Origin: Microbacterium oxydans
GTDB lineage: Bacteria > Actinomycetota > Actinomycetes > Actinomycetales > Microbacteriaceae
Direction of reading: 5' to 3'
NCBI RefSeq assembly: GCF_000956405.1
Contig: NZ_JYIV01000027.1
Span: forward strand, 248,001-312,000
Length of the DNA stretch: 64,000 nt
A program made the position numbers and the translations under genes. Each line of letters begins with the position of its first letter. Positions within the stretch are counted from its first letter, which is position 1. Shown here one piece after another: positions 8,343 through 16,842 of the stretch. Under the pieces are notes generated by a model. It was given only the letters and a program-made list of their open reading frames with translations. It did not search any database and was not told the DNA's origin.

Positions 8343-9740
8343 ATGAGCGAATCCCCCGGAACCGCAGACCGTGACGGCGAGCGCTCGCCGGACTTCTTCG
8401 ACCAGCTGATCGAGACCACGCCCCGCGACCAGCAGGGCGCGTTCACCATCGGCTTCCGCGGCTACGACAAGGGCGAGGTCGACGCCGCGCTCTCCGCACT
8501 TCGCAATCAGCTCAAGCAGGCGGCCGCCGATGTGGCCGAGGCTCAGGCCCGCGAAGAGGACGCCGTCGAAGCGGTGCGAGAAGAGGAGCGCAAGGCTCGC
8601 GAGGCACTCGAGAGCGAGCTCATGGCCGCGAACGCCAAGGTGTCCGACGCCGAGCAGCAGGTCGCCACGCTCACCTCCGAGCTCGTCGACGCCCCGCAGC
8701 CGGATGGCGAAGAGGCCCCCTCCCGTCAGCAGTTCGAAGCGATCCTCCGCGTGGCAGAAGAGCAGGCGAACGTACTCATCCAGAACGCCGCAGTGCAGGC
8801 CGACCGTCTGATGACGTCCGCCCGCGAGGAAGTGGCAGCGCAGCGCGCCGAGGCCGAGGCCGACGCCGAGCGGATCACCGACCAGGCACAGCGCGACGCC
8901 GACCAGGTGCGCTTGAAGATGGACACCGAGTACACGGCGCACGAAGCCCGCATCGAGCGCGAGGCCGCACACGCCGCGGAGAAGGTGAACCAAGCCGCTC
9001 AGGAGGCCACGGCGATCCGCACCGAGGCCGAGAAGGGCGCGGCAGCACTGCGCTCCCTCGTCACCCGGGAGACGACCCAGCTGCGTGCCGATGCCGAGCG
9101 TGATGTGCGCGACATGAACGCCCGTGTGCTCGAGTTCGAGGAGACCCTCACCCGCCGTCAGGACGACGCGCAGCAGGAGTTCCTGGTGCTGCACAACCAG
9201 GCCGTGGCGCACGCGGAGCGAATCACGAACGACGCGAACGAGCAGGTCACCGCTTCGCTCGAGCACGCCCAGCGCATCTCTGCACGCGCCGAGGACTACG
9301 AGCGACTGACCCGCTCGCAGGCGCAGGCGATCGAAGCCGAAGCCCAGGTGCGTGCACGCGAGACCCTCGAGCGCGCCCGCGCCAAGGCCCAGAAGATCGT
9401 CGACTCCGTCACCGGCCACACCACGGCTGTGCTGCACGACGCGGAGGACCGCACCCGCCAGCTGCGGTGGCAGCAGCAGCAGCTGTCGAGCTTCATGGCG
9501 GAGGTGCGCGAGCTGATCCGCCCCGACGGCATCTTCTCCGACGACGCGCTGCCGACGGAGATCACCCGCACGGATGCCCCGGTCTCCCCGGCTGCCCCCG
9601 CGGACGCCCCGGCCGAGGACGAGGCACCGGAGGAGACCTTCCTGGGCGACGAGGTGCTCGAGGACGAACTCGACGACGACCGCCCGCTCGAGAAGATCAC
9701 GATCGACGTGGTGGAGACCAAGAAGAAGTCCTCCAAGTAA
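8343..9740 (+). CDS. DivIVA-domain coiled-coil protein
   Basis: A 465-residue cytoplasmic protein. Residues about 30-55 contain FTIGFRGYDKGEVDAAL, the DivIVA membrane-binding/dimerisation signature. Most of residues 60-390 is a long Ala/Glu/Arg coiled coil (for example ITDQAQRDADQVRLKMDTEY). The C-terminus is an acidic, Pro/Ala-rich tail ending in ETKKKSSK. Such proteins organise polar growth or septal wall synthesis in actinobacteria (family knowledge); this one is longer than Wag31/DivIVA and may be a paralogous scaffold. The ATG at 8343 follows AAAGG at about 9 nt. A long perfect hairpin terminates the gene. Confidence 0.82.
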   Translation: MSESPGTADRDGERSPDFFDQLIETTPRDQQGAFTIGFRGYDKGEVDAALSALRNQLKQAAADVAEAQAREEDAVEAVREEERKAREALESELMAANAKVSDAEQQVATLTSELVDAPQPDGEEAPSRQQFEAILRVAEEQANVLIQNAAVQADRLMTSAREEVAAQRAEAEADAERITDQAQRDADQVRLKMDTEYTAHEARIEREAAHAAEKVNQAAQEATAIRTEAEKGAAALRSLVTRETTQLRADAERDVRDMNARVLEFEETLTRRQDDAQQEFLVLHNQAVAHAERITNDANEQVTASLEHAQRISARAEDYERLTRSQAQAIEAEAQVRARETLERARAKAQKIVDSVTGHTTAVLHDAEDRTRQLRWQQQQLSSFMAEVRELIRPDGIFSDDALPTEITRTDAPVSPAAPADAPAEDEAPEETFLGDEVLEDELDDDRPLEKITIDVVETKKKSSK

Positions 9741-9742
9741 CG

Positions 9743-9796
9743 CGAGAACGGCAGAGGCGCGAGCAGGGATTCCTGCTCGCGCCTCTGCCGTTCTCG
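9743..9796. terminator. Perfect 25-bp hairpin between convergent genes
   Basis: Two perfectly complementary 25-base arms (9743-9767 and 9772-9796) flank a 4-base GATT loop, directly after the stop of the DivIVA-like gene and before the stop of the convergent desaturase gene. There is no U-tract, as is common for actinobacterial hairpin terminators. It is probably bidirectional. Confidence 0.8.
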
Positions 9797-9822
9797 GACG
9801 GTCTGTACCGGTGAGGTGGGGG

Positions 9823-10854
9823 TTACGCCCGACCGAACTGCGCCGCTGCCGGGCAGTCGAACGGGTCGGCACCGGCGGAGAGTCCGACGCGGTTGAGGTA
9901 CTCGATGACGATCAGGTAGGAGCGCCCGAGGCTGGTCTCCGTATAGGGGACCCCGTTCGCCGCGCAGTAGTCGCGCACGATGTCGCGTGCCTTCGCCAGG
10001 TACGGTCGCGGCATGCTCGGGAAGAGGTGGTGCTCCACCTGGTAGTTGAGACCGCCCATGAGCGAAGTCACCCACCAGCCGCCGCGGATGTTGCGGGAGG
10101 TGCGGACCTGCTTCGTGAAGAAGTCGAGTCGGGCGCTCGGGTCGATGATCGGCATGCCCTTGTGGTTCGGTGCGAAGGCGGCCCCCATGTAGACGCCGAA
10201 CACTGCGAACTGCACGCCCATGAAGGCGAACGCCATTCCGAGGGGCAGCATCATGAACACGGGGACCAGGATGAGGGCGAAACGCAGCGCGATGATGCCG
10301 AGCTCGGTCCAGCGCCCCTTCACGTTCTTCGTGGTCATGAGGTACTTCAGACCGAGGTAGTGGAGGTTCAGTCCCTCGAGCGTGAGCAGTGGGAAGAACA
10401 GCCAGCCCTGCTTGCGGGTGATCATCCGGATCAGGCCCTTGGACTTGGCAGCGTCTTCCTCGAGGAACGAGATGGTGTCGACCTCGATGTCGGGGTCCTT
10501 GCCGACCTGGTTCGGGTTCCCGTGGTGCTTGGTGTGCTTCGAGTCCCACCAGGAGTAGCTCATCCCGATACTGGCGATGACGATACGGGCGAGCGTGAAG
10601 TTCGCAGGCCCCGTGCTCAAGATCTGGCGATGCGCGGCCTCATGCCCGAGGAACGCGATCTGCGTCAGGACGATGCCGAGTCCTGCGGCGATGAGCAACT
10701 GGAACCAGCTGTCGCCGAGCAGGATGAAACCGGTGATGAGACCGCCGAGGGCTACCGCGAGGCCGGCCGCGACGAAGACGTAGAACCACTGGGCCCGCCG
10801 CAGCAGCCCCATCTCCTTGACGACCTGCGACACCTGCTTGTACGCCTGTGCCAT
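9823..10854 (-). CDS. Membrane fatty-acid/acyl-CoA desaturase
   Basis: Integral-membrane di-iron desaturase. All three histidine boxes are visible: GHEAAH, HTKHHG and QVEHHLFP, with four hydrophobic spans between them. It introduces a double bond into fatty acyl chains using O2 and an electron donor. From the ATG at 10854 it has 343 residues, but that ATG lacks a good ribosome-binding site. The frame stays open with GC-biased, family-like sequence (TQIESTAATLGPVRQTYSGN) up to two ATC codons at 10941 and 10938. These lie just after AGGAG, so the true start may be a non-canonical ATC adding 28-29 residues. Confidence 0.9.
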   Translation of the reverse strand: MAQAYKQVSQVVKEMGLLRRAQWFYVFVAAGLAVALGGLITGFILLGDSWFQLLIAAGLGIVLTQIAFLGHEAAHRQILSTGPANFTLARIVIASIGMSYSWWDSKHTKHHGNPNQVGKDPDIEVDTISFLEEDAAKSKGLIRMITRKQGWLFFPLLTLEGLNLHYLGLKYLMTTKNVKGRWTELGIIALRFALILVPVFMMLPLGMAFAFMGVQFAVFGVYMGAAFAPNHKGMPIIDPSARLDFFTKQVRTSRNIRGGWWVTSLMGGLNYQVEHHLFPSMPRPYLAKARDIVRDYCAANGVPYTETSLGRSYLIVIEYLNRVGLSAGADPFDCPAAAQFGRA

Positions 10855-11005
10855 CGGCGGGAAGTCCGCGTTTCCGGAATAGGTCTGGCGAACCGGACCG
10901 AGCGTTGCCGCGGTCGATTCGATCTGCGTGGTGGAGATGATCTTCTCCTGACGATCGGAGCCCTCGAGCTGTGAAAGCCCAAGGCGGATGCCGAACGCTT
11001 ACCTC

Positions 11006-11033
11006 ACAGTAGCCCGGGGTCCATGCACGTCAG
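11006..11033 (-). promoter_or_regulatory. Candidate promoter of the desaturase gene
   Basis: On the minus strand, CTGACG (11028-11033), a 16-base spacer and TACTGT (11006-11011) would start transcription near 11000, about 60 nt before the AGGAG/ATC site. Confidence 0.4.
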
Positions 11034-11097
11034 GGAATACATCGGAACCTCTCGCCGACCCCTCAGTCGAGGGCAGAGGCGGACGTCCGGAAGGCGC

Positions 11098-11394
11098 TCA
11101 GGCTCGGGCGCGGCGGGTGCGACGGCGCCACGCCCGCGGCAGGATCGAGGGGAGGTCCGAGGCGGTCCGCGACGGCCGGTTCGCGTCTTCGAGCGCACGG
11201 AACGCGTCCGCGAGTGAATCGAAGCCGCCGAGTTCGGCTCCGTGGTTGTCGCGCACGAGGTGCGTGCTGCCGTCGAACTCGACGAAGCCGGCGAATTCGC
11301 CGCCGCGCGTCGCCACGTGCACATCGGTGTCGGCCTGTTTCCAGGTCAACGGGTCGGAAGGAGGAAGGGTGGTGCTGCTCATGGTGATACTCAT
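11098..11394 (-). CDS. Hypothetical protein
   Basis: A 98-residue protein with beta-rich text (VHVATRGGEFAGFVEFDGST, LVRDNHGAELGGFDSLADAF) and a basic C-terminus (RAWRRRTRRARA). No signal, membrane segment or known motif is seen. The start is uncertain: ATG at 11394 (used) or 11382, neither with a strong ribosome-binding site. It stands alone between the desaturase and dioxygenase genes. Confidence 0.6.
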   Translation of the reverse strand: MSITMSSTTLPPSDPLTWKQADTDVHVATRGGEFAGFVEFDGSTHLVRDNHGAELGGFDSLADAFRALEDANRPSRTASDLPSILPRAWRRRTRRARA

Positions 11395-11584
11395 TGCTGT
11401 GTGGCGGACACGCGTGGCGCTCCGCAAGATGTGAGACCGAGGGCGGATTCCGCACGCATCGATGTGCGCGGTCCGTGATGGCCCTGATCAGTGGCGACGT
11501 GGCGGCCGAGAGGGGGCGATGCACACACGTTGCTCGACAAGCATAGCAGACCTCCCCCTCTCGACCTCGGATCCCCGTCGAGGC

Positions 11585-12539
11585 TCAGCTCGACGGCCGA
11601 CCTCCGCCCGGTCCGCCCTGGCCTCCGCCAGTGCTGGGAGCTGTCGTGGTGTCGACGCCCACCACGAGCGAGGCCGCGTACCCGGCCTGCACCCCACCCG
11701 TGACCGTGGCAAGTTGCAGCGCTGCGGAATCGTCGCCGAAGACGTTGTCGCTCGCGAGCGTGATCTGCGACAGGTTCTTCGCGGATCCGTCGTAGGCCGA
11801 TTCGGCGTAGACGGCCGCGCATGCTGCTTCCGGAAGCGCCAGCTGCGAGGTGGCGATGGCCGCCGTCGAGTCGGTGATCGAACCGACGTCCGGATACACC
11901 TCGAAGTGGATGTGCGGCCAGCGGCCCGAGTAGCAACCGGGGAACACCGAGGTGAACGAGACCCTGCCGTCGTCGTCGGCCACCTGCACTCCCCGCAGGT
12001 AGGTGACGTCTTCCAGCCCGGAGGAGTACATCGAGTACTCGCCCTGCGCCGTGCAGTGCCAGGCGTACACGGCCACGCCCGCGAAAGGCACGCCGCCGTT
12101 CGCCAGGTCGATCACGCGCAGCTCGAAGGTGAGGGGCACGCCCTCCGCCGTCGCACCGCCATCGATCGAGGACCGGATGTCCTGACGCACGATGCCTGCG
12201 TCCTCGAGCACATCGGGGCCGTTCGAGCCGTCTCCCGGGTACGGCCCTGCCGTCTCATCGGGAATCTCGTCGACGCTCACGGAATCGCCTCCAGACGTCG
12301 CCGTCGTGGTCGGCGTCGGGGTCGACGTGGACGCGCCGCCCGAAGCCGACGGCGCGCAGGCCGCGAGGACCACGGCTCCGAGGCCGACCCCCGCGAGGCC
12401 CAGCACACCGCGCCGACTCAGCAGGGTGCGGATGTCGAAGGCCGCCCCCTGATCGACGACCTCCTCGTCGACGCGATCGAGGAGCCGCCCTTCGTATGCA
12501 GGACCATCGGGGGGTCTGGGTGGGTTCTGGAATGCTCAT
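11585..12539 (-). CDS. Intradiol dioxygenase-family Tat lipoprotein with an apparent frameshift
   Basis: Secreted relative of catechol/protocatechuate intradiol dioxygenases. The ATG at 12539 has an excellent GAGGAGGAG site, but its frame (MSIPEPTQTP) leaves the conserved frame at a run of six identical bases (12509-12514). Removing one base joins it to the downstream frame, DGPAYEGRLLDRVDEEV, then SRRGVLG (twin-arginine), a hydrophobic span and lipobox LAAC. The downstream frame has no canonical start until a GTG at 12406, inside the signal. Candidate Fe(III) ligands are visible: GEYSMY, GCYSGR and WPHIHFEV. This is either a sequencing error or a disrupted or phase-variable gene. The substrate is unknown. 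Confidence 0.72.
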
Positions 12540-12620
12540 GATCTGTCTCCTCCTCGATGGACGCCTGTTGTTGGTGTCCACCAGCGTCGCGGAGCTTCCG
12601 ATCAGAGATCTCTGCGCCCG

Positions 12621-13805
12621 CTATGCCTTCTCTATGCGCGAGGAGTCGACGGGCGGCCGGAGCACCAGCACCACCACGACCCCGGCGAGGATGAGCGCCG
12701 TCAGCGTCACCGGGACCGGCAGGACGGGATCGAGGAACACCAGCGCCGCGGCCAGAGGAACCACCGTGTTCACGACACGATCCGCGTTGTCACGGATGGC
12801 GACCCACCAGATGCCCACGAGGAAGATCGCGATCGGGATGGTGACCGTGAACGATGCGGCGACGTTCGAGAGGTGACTCTTCCCCGTCAGGACGTCGAGC
12901 TCCACCTCGATGCCCGCCGAGAACGCGGCCGCGGCTGCGAAGACGAAGTAGTGCGTGTACCCGTAGCGCAGCGATCGCGCGAAGCTCGAGATGGCGCGGT
13001 GATGCGGCGGCCAGAAGTAGATCCACCAGAGCGACGCCGTGACGACGAGCGTCAACACCGAGATCGCGATCAGCGGCCCGAGACTCTCGACCTTGTCGAG
13101 TGCGTCGATGATCGCATTGGCAGAGGCCAGCAGACTCTCGCCGAGCACGATGAGGGTGAACAGTCCATAGCGCTCGGTGATGTGGTGCGGATGCCACGGG
13201 TTCTGCCTGCGGAACTCGGCGAACACCGGGACACTGATCTCGATCAGGGCGAAGAGCGCGAAAGCGGCGAGCTGCAGAGGGCCGGTCGGGATGAGCAGGA
13301 ACAAGATCCACAGCACCTGGACCGCAGCGATGCCGAACGCGTATCGGCGGGTCACCGATCGCAGCGGTCCTGCCGACCGCGACGCCCGCAGCCACTGCGC
13401 CACCATCGCCACGCGCATCACGACGTACCCGAGCACGGGAACGGTGAAGTCGCCCTCGTTGAACGCCCGCGGGATACCGGCTGCGAAGACGAGGACGCCG
13501 CCCATCTGCACGAATGTCGTGACGCGGTAGAGCCAGTCATCGGTGTCGAACGATGTGGCGAACCAGGTGAAGTTCATCCAGGCCCACCAGATCGCGAAGA
13601 ACAGCATCGCGTAGGAGGTGATGCCGTGCAGGAACTCCCCCTCACTGAGAGCGTGGTGCAGCTGGGCGGAGGCGATGCTCACGGCCACCACGAAGACCAG
13701 GTCGAAGAACAGCTCGAGCGGACTCGCGGTTCGATGCGGTTGCGCGGGGTCGCGCGGCAGCATGGTTCGAAGCTGGAAGCGTGGACTGTCGATGTTCGCG
13801 GTCAC
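12621..13805 (-). CDS. LtrA-family (low temperature requirement A) membrane protein
   Basis: Polytopic membrane protein of about 394 residues, the normal LtrA size. The signature PHRTASPLELFFDLVFVVAV comes right after the N-terminus and is followed by about ten hydrophobic spans. Conserved loop motifs include WWAWMNFTWFATSFDTDD, ERYGLFTLIVLGES and WWIYFW. The biochemical role of LtrA proteins is unsettled. GTG at 13805 is used; ATG at 13763 is the shorter alternative and neither has a convincing ribosome-binding site. The gene stands alone and is divergent from the exopolysaccharide locus. Confidence 0.85.
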   Translation of the reverse strand: MTANIDSPRFQLRTMLPRDPAQPHRTASPLELFFDLVFVVAVSIASAQLHHALSEGEFLHGITSYAMLFFAIWWAWMNFTWFATSFDTDDWLYRVTTFVQMGGVLVFAAGIPRAFNEGDFTVPVLGYVVMRVAMVAQWLRASRSAGPLRSVTRRYAFGIAAVQVLWILFLLIPTGPLQLAAFALFALIEISVPVFAEFRRQNPWHPHHITERYGLFTLIVLGESLLASANAIIDALDKVESLGPLIAISVLTLVVTASLWWIYFWPPHHRAISSFARSLRYGYTHYFVFAAAAAFSAGIEVELDVLTGKSHLSNVAASFTVTIPIAIFLVGIWWVAIRDNADRVVNTVVPLAAALVFLDPVLPVPVTLTALILAGVVVVLVLRPPVDSSRIEKA

Positions 13806-14114
13806 CGCGACAGGATAGCCCTCAGACAGGCGCGTGCCGCAGGCTCCGTTCATCCAATCAACAGAATTACCTTCCGGTGGAGCCCGCGTTCCGCTACACT
13901 GACTCAAGTCTGCAGTGCCTGCTGTCAGCGATCACCGTGTGGGACGGTGAGAACGCACTCCGTGATGTGGGAATCATGGGGAGTTTCAGCAGGACCCGAG
14001 GGGTCGGGACGCAGACGAAAGCCGTGAACGTGGGGTTCATGGTCTGGGGAAACTGGGGAAACACATGTCGCACTGGGGATTTCTGCGTACATTCACGGCT
14101 CAAGGGGCCTCGGC
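13806..14114. other. Intergenic leader region before the exopolysaccharide locus
   Basis: A 309-bp gap between the divergent LtrA gene and the sugar transferase. A weak candidate promoter on the plus strand is TTCCGG (13872-13877), a 17-base spacer and TACACT (13895-13900), giving a leader of about 208 nt. The leader holds four TGGGGA motifs. Open frames across the gap show no family similarity and I do not call a gene. Confidence 0.5.
13977..14079 (+). repeat. Four TGGGGA motifs in the sugar-transferase leader
   Basis: Exact TGGGGA at 13977-13982, 14045-14050, 14054-14059 and 14074-14079; the middle two are a direct repeat CTGGGGAAACTGGGGAAAC. The same hexamer recurs in other leaders of this locus. 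Confidence 0.6.
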
Positions 14115-15641
14115 ATGACTTCCGTCGAGGATGCCCTGAGCATCGCTCGTACGGGCTTCGTGCCGGTCGCGGCTCCGCGAGCCACCAAGTCGGTGACGCG
14201 CACGGTGGTCACACCGCGCGCTTCGGCGACCCTGGAACGGCGCCGTCAGTGGGAGCGTCGCTATCGGATGCGTTTGCGGATCACGGATGCGGCCGTCATC
14301 CTGTTCGCTCTCGGTCTGACAGCAGCGATCCAGCTGGCGAACGGCGTCTCCGGGCCTGAGGTCCTCCGCGACGGCATCCCCCTCGCCGCGCTGTGGTACC
14401 TCCTGCTGAGCGCGCTGCACACGCGGGACGCCGCGTTGTTCCGCGCCAGCGCCACCGAGTACCGCGGCGTCGTGCACGCCACGGGACTCGCCTTCGGGAT
14501 CATCGCCATCGTGGCGGTGCTGCTCGCCTGGAAGACGATGCAACTGACGCTGCTGCTGGGGCTGCCCGTCGGTGTGCTGACTCTCCTGGTGACCAGGTGG
14601 CTGTGGCGCCACTGGCTGCAGACGCAGCGATCCCAGGGGAGGTTCGCCTCCCGCACCCTCGTCGTCGGCAACAGGGACGACGTGGAGTATGTGGTCCGGA
14701 CGCTGCACCCGATCGGCGCATCCGGCTACCAGGTGGTCGGCGCGACGCTGCTCGACGGCAACGCGCGCGACATCGTGATCGACGACACGCGGTTCCCGGT
14801 CCTGGGGAACGTGAACTCCGTGTCGTCGGTCGCGGCCGAAGTCGGCGCCGACACGATCATCGTGGCGAGCCGACCCGAGGGCGAGCCCGAGTTCGTGAAG
14901 CAGCTCAGCTGGCAGCTGGAGGGGACCGCCGCCGAGCTCGTGCTGTCGAGTCGTCTCACCGATGTCGCCGGCCCGCGCATCTCCTTCGCACCCGTGGAGG
15001 GCCTGCCGCTGATCCAGGTGCAGATCCCGACCTATGAAGGCGGCCAGCACCTGCTCAAGCGCGCCCTCGACATCGCCGTGGCCACGGTGGCGCTCATCCC
15101 CATCGCGCTGCTGGCCCCCGTACTCGCCCTGCTGATCAAGCTGGACTCCCCCGGTCCGGTCTTCTTCTTCCAGGAGCGGGTCGGTCGGGACGGTCGACGG
15201 TTCAAGATGGTCAAGTTCCGTTCGATGAAGACGGACGCCGAGCAGCAGCTCGCCCTGCTCAAGGAGCAGAACGAGGGCGCCGGGCTTCTCTTCAAGATGA
15301 AGGACGACCCCCGCGTCACCCGGGTCGGCAGAGTGCTGCGCAAGCTCTCCCTCGACGAGCTTCCCCAGTTCTGGAACGTCCTCATCGGCGACATGAGCGT
15401 GGTCGGGCCTCGGCCGCCGCTGCCCAGCGAGGTCACCGCCTACGACGGCACCGTGTTCCGTCGCCTGTACATCAAGCCGGGCATCACCGGACTGTGGCAG
15501 GTCTCCGGACGCAGCGACCTTTCCTGGGACGAGAGCGTCCGCCTCGACCTGCGCTACGTCGAGAACTGGTCCGTCATGAACGACCTGCAGATCATGTGGC
15601 GCACCGCCAAGGTCATGGTGCAGCCCAGCGGGGCATACTGA
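14115..15641 (+). CDS. Exopolysaccharide polyprenyl-phosphate sugar transferase
   Basis: A 508-residue membrane enzyme that starts repeat-unit synthesis by moving a sugar-1-phosphate from a nucleotide sugar to undecaprenyl phosphate. The N-terminal half has about four transmembrane helices (residues 60-170) and a Rossmann-like domain (FASRTLVVGNRDDVEYVV). A further span (ALDIAVATVALIPIALLAPV) precedes the catalytic Bac_transf domain with FFQERVGRDGRRFKMVKFRS, LRKLSLDELPQFWNVL and GPRPPLPSEV. The start is ATG at 14115; no strong ribosome-binding site is seen. It is first of three tightly spaced genes (4-bp gap to the next). Confidence 0.93.
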   Translation: MTSVEDALSIARTGFVPVAAPRATKSVTRTVVTPRASATLERRRQWERRYRMRLRITDAAVILFALGLTAAIQLANGVSGPEVLRDGIPLAALWYLLLSALHTRDAALFRASATEYRGVVHATGLAFGIIAIVAVLLAWKTMQLTLLLGLPVGVLTLLVTRWLWRHWLQTQRSQGRFASRTLVVGNRDDVEYVVRTLHPIGASGYQVVGATLLDGNARDIVIDDTRFPVLGNVNSVSSVAAEVGADTIIVASRPEGEPEFVKQLSWQLEGTAAELVLSSRLTDVAGPRISFAPVEGLPLIQVQIPTYEGGQHLLKRALDIAVATVALIPIALLAPVLALLIKLDSPGPVFFFQERVGRDGRRFKMVKFRSMKTDAEQQLALLKEQNEGAGLLFKMKDDPRVTRVGRVLRKLSLDELPQFWNVLIGDMSVVGPRPPLPSEVTAYDGTVFRRLYIKPGITGLWQVSGRSDLSWDESVRLDLRYVENWSVMNDLQIMWRTAKVMVQPSGAY

Positions 15642-15645
15642 TCGG

Positions 15646-16842
15646 ATGAGCAATTCGAACCGCCTCACCATCGCGATGGTGGGGACCAGAGGAGTGCCCG
15701 CAGCATACGGCGGTTTCGAAACCGCCATCGAAGAAGTCGGACGCCGTCTCGCGGACCGCGGACACGATGTCGTCGTGTACACCCGTGGTTCCGAGCGGCG
15801 CGAGAAGGAGTACCTCGGAATGCGGGTCGTGCACCTGCCCGCGATCCCGGTGAAGCAGATCGAGACCCTGAGCCACACGGGCCTGTCGGCTCTGCACCTC
15901 ATCTTCCGGCGGCGACCGGACGCGACCTTCGTCTTCAACGCCGCCAACTCGCCGTTCCTGCCGCTGCTCCGGGCACGCCGCGCACCGGTCGCCCTGCACA
16001 TGGACGGCTTGGAATGGCGGCGCTCGAAGTGGGGCCCGCGCGGCAAGGCGTACTACCGCTGGGCCGAGCAGTTCGGGGTGCGCACGGCCGATGCGCTGAT
16101 CGCGGATGCACCGGGAATCGCCGACTACTACCGGCACCAGTTCGATGTGCCGACCGAGCTCATCCGGTACGGCGCTCCGATCCTCGATCAGCTTCCGGAA
16201 CGTGGCGTCGCGGAGATGGACCTGGCCTCCGGCGGGTATCACCTCGTGGTGGCACGATTCGAACCCGAGAACCACGTGCTCGAGATCGTGCAGGGATACC
16301 GCGCGAGCGATGCGAAGCTGCCGCTCGTCGTCGTCGGCTCGGCGCCGTACAGCGCGGGGTACACGCAGGAGATCCAGCGGGTGGCCGACGGCGACGACCG
16401 GATCCGGCTCGTCGGCGGTGTGTACGACCAGGAGCTGCTCGATGCTCTCTACGCGAACGCGCTCACCTATGTGCACGGCCACTCGGTAGGAGGAACCAAC
16501 CCCTCGCTGCTGCGCGCCATGGGGGCCGGAACCGCCGTCATCGGCTTCGACGTCCCCTTCAATCGGGAAGTGCTCGACGGAAACGGCTGGTTCTTCGCCG
16601 ATGCCGCCCAGGTTGCCGAGCACGTGATGGATGCCGAGTCCGATCCGACGGCGACCGCGGCCAGTGGCACCGCCGTGCGGGAGATCGCCCGCACGCGCTT
16701 CGACTGGGACGACGTCGCGGACGAGTATGAGGCGCTCGCGCAGCGGATCTCCGAGGGCGCGACCATCCACCCCTCTGCCCGGCGGGCACGCCGACGGTCG
16801 ACGGACTGGGCACCGGCTCGCGCCGAATCAGGTGCGTCGTGA
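15646..16842 (+). CDS. GT4 glycosyltransferase (DUF1972/rhamnosyltransferase type)
   Basis: A 398-residue cytosolic or peripheral glycosyltransferase with a GT-B fold. The N-terminal signature MVGTRGVPAAYGGFETAIEE is typical of DUF1972-containing rhamnosyl/glucosyltransferases. The C-terminal nucleotide-sugar domain includes HSVGGTNPSLLRAMGAG. It adds one sugar to the lipid-linked repeat unit; donor and acceptor cannot be read from sequence. It starts 4 bp after the sugar transferase stop and its end overlaps the next gene by 4 bp, so the three are translationally coupled. Confidence 0.9.
   Translation: MSNSNRLTIAMVGTRGVPAAYGGFETAIEEVGRRLADRGHDVVVYTRGSERREKEYLGMRVVHLPAIPVKQIETLSHTGLSALHLIFRRRPDATFVFNAANSPFLPLLRARRAPVALHMDGLEWRRSKWGPRGKAYYRWAEQFGVRTADALIADAPGIADYYRHQFDVPTELIRYGAPILDQLPERGVAEMDLASGGYHLVVARFEPENHVLEIVQGYRASDAKLPLVVVGSAPYSAGYTQEIQRVADGDDRIRLVGGVYDQELLDALYANALTYVHGHSVGGTNPSLLRAMGAGTAVIGFDVPFNREVLDGNGWFFADAAQVAEHVMDAESDPTATAASGTAVREIARTRFDWDDVADEYEALAQRISEGATIHPSARRARRRSTDWAPARAESGAS

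Noticed and set aside
13781..14359. 192-codon open frame across the sugar-transferase leader
   Set aside because: It overlaps the sugar transferase in another frame and shows no family-like sequence; the region is better explained as a leader with TGGGGA repeats.
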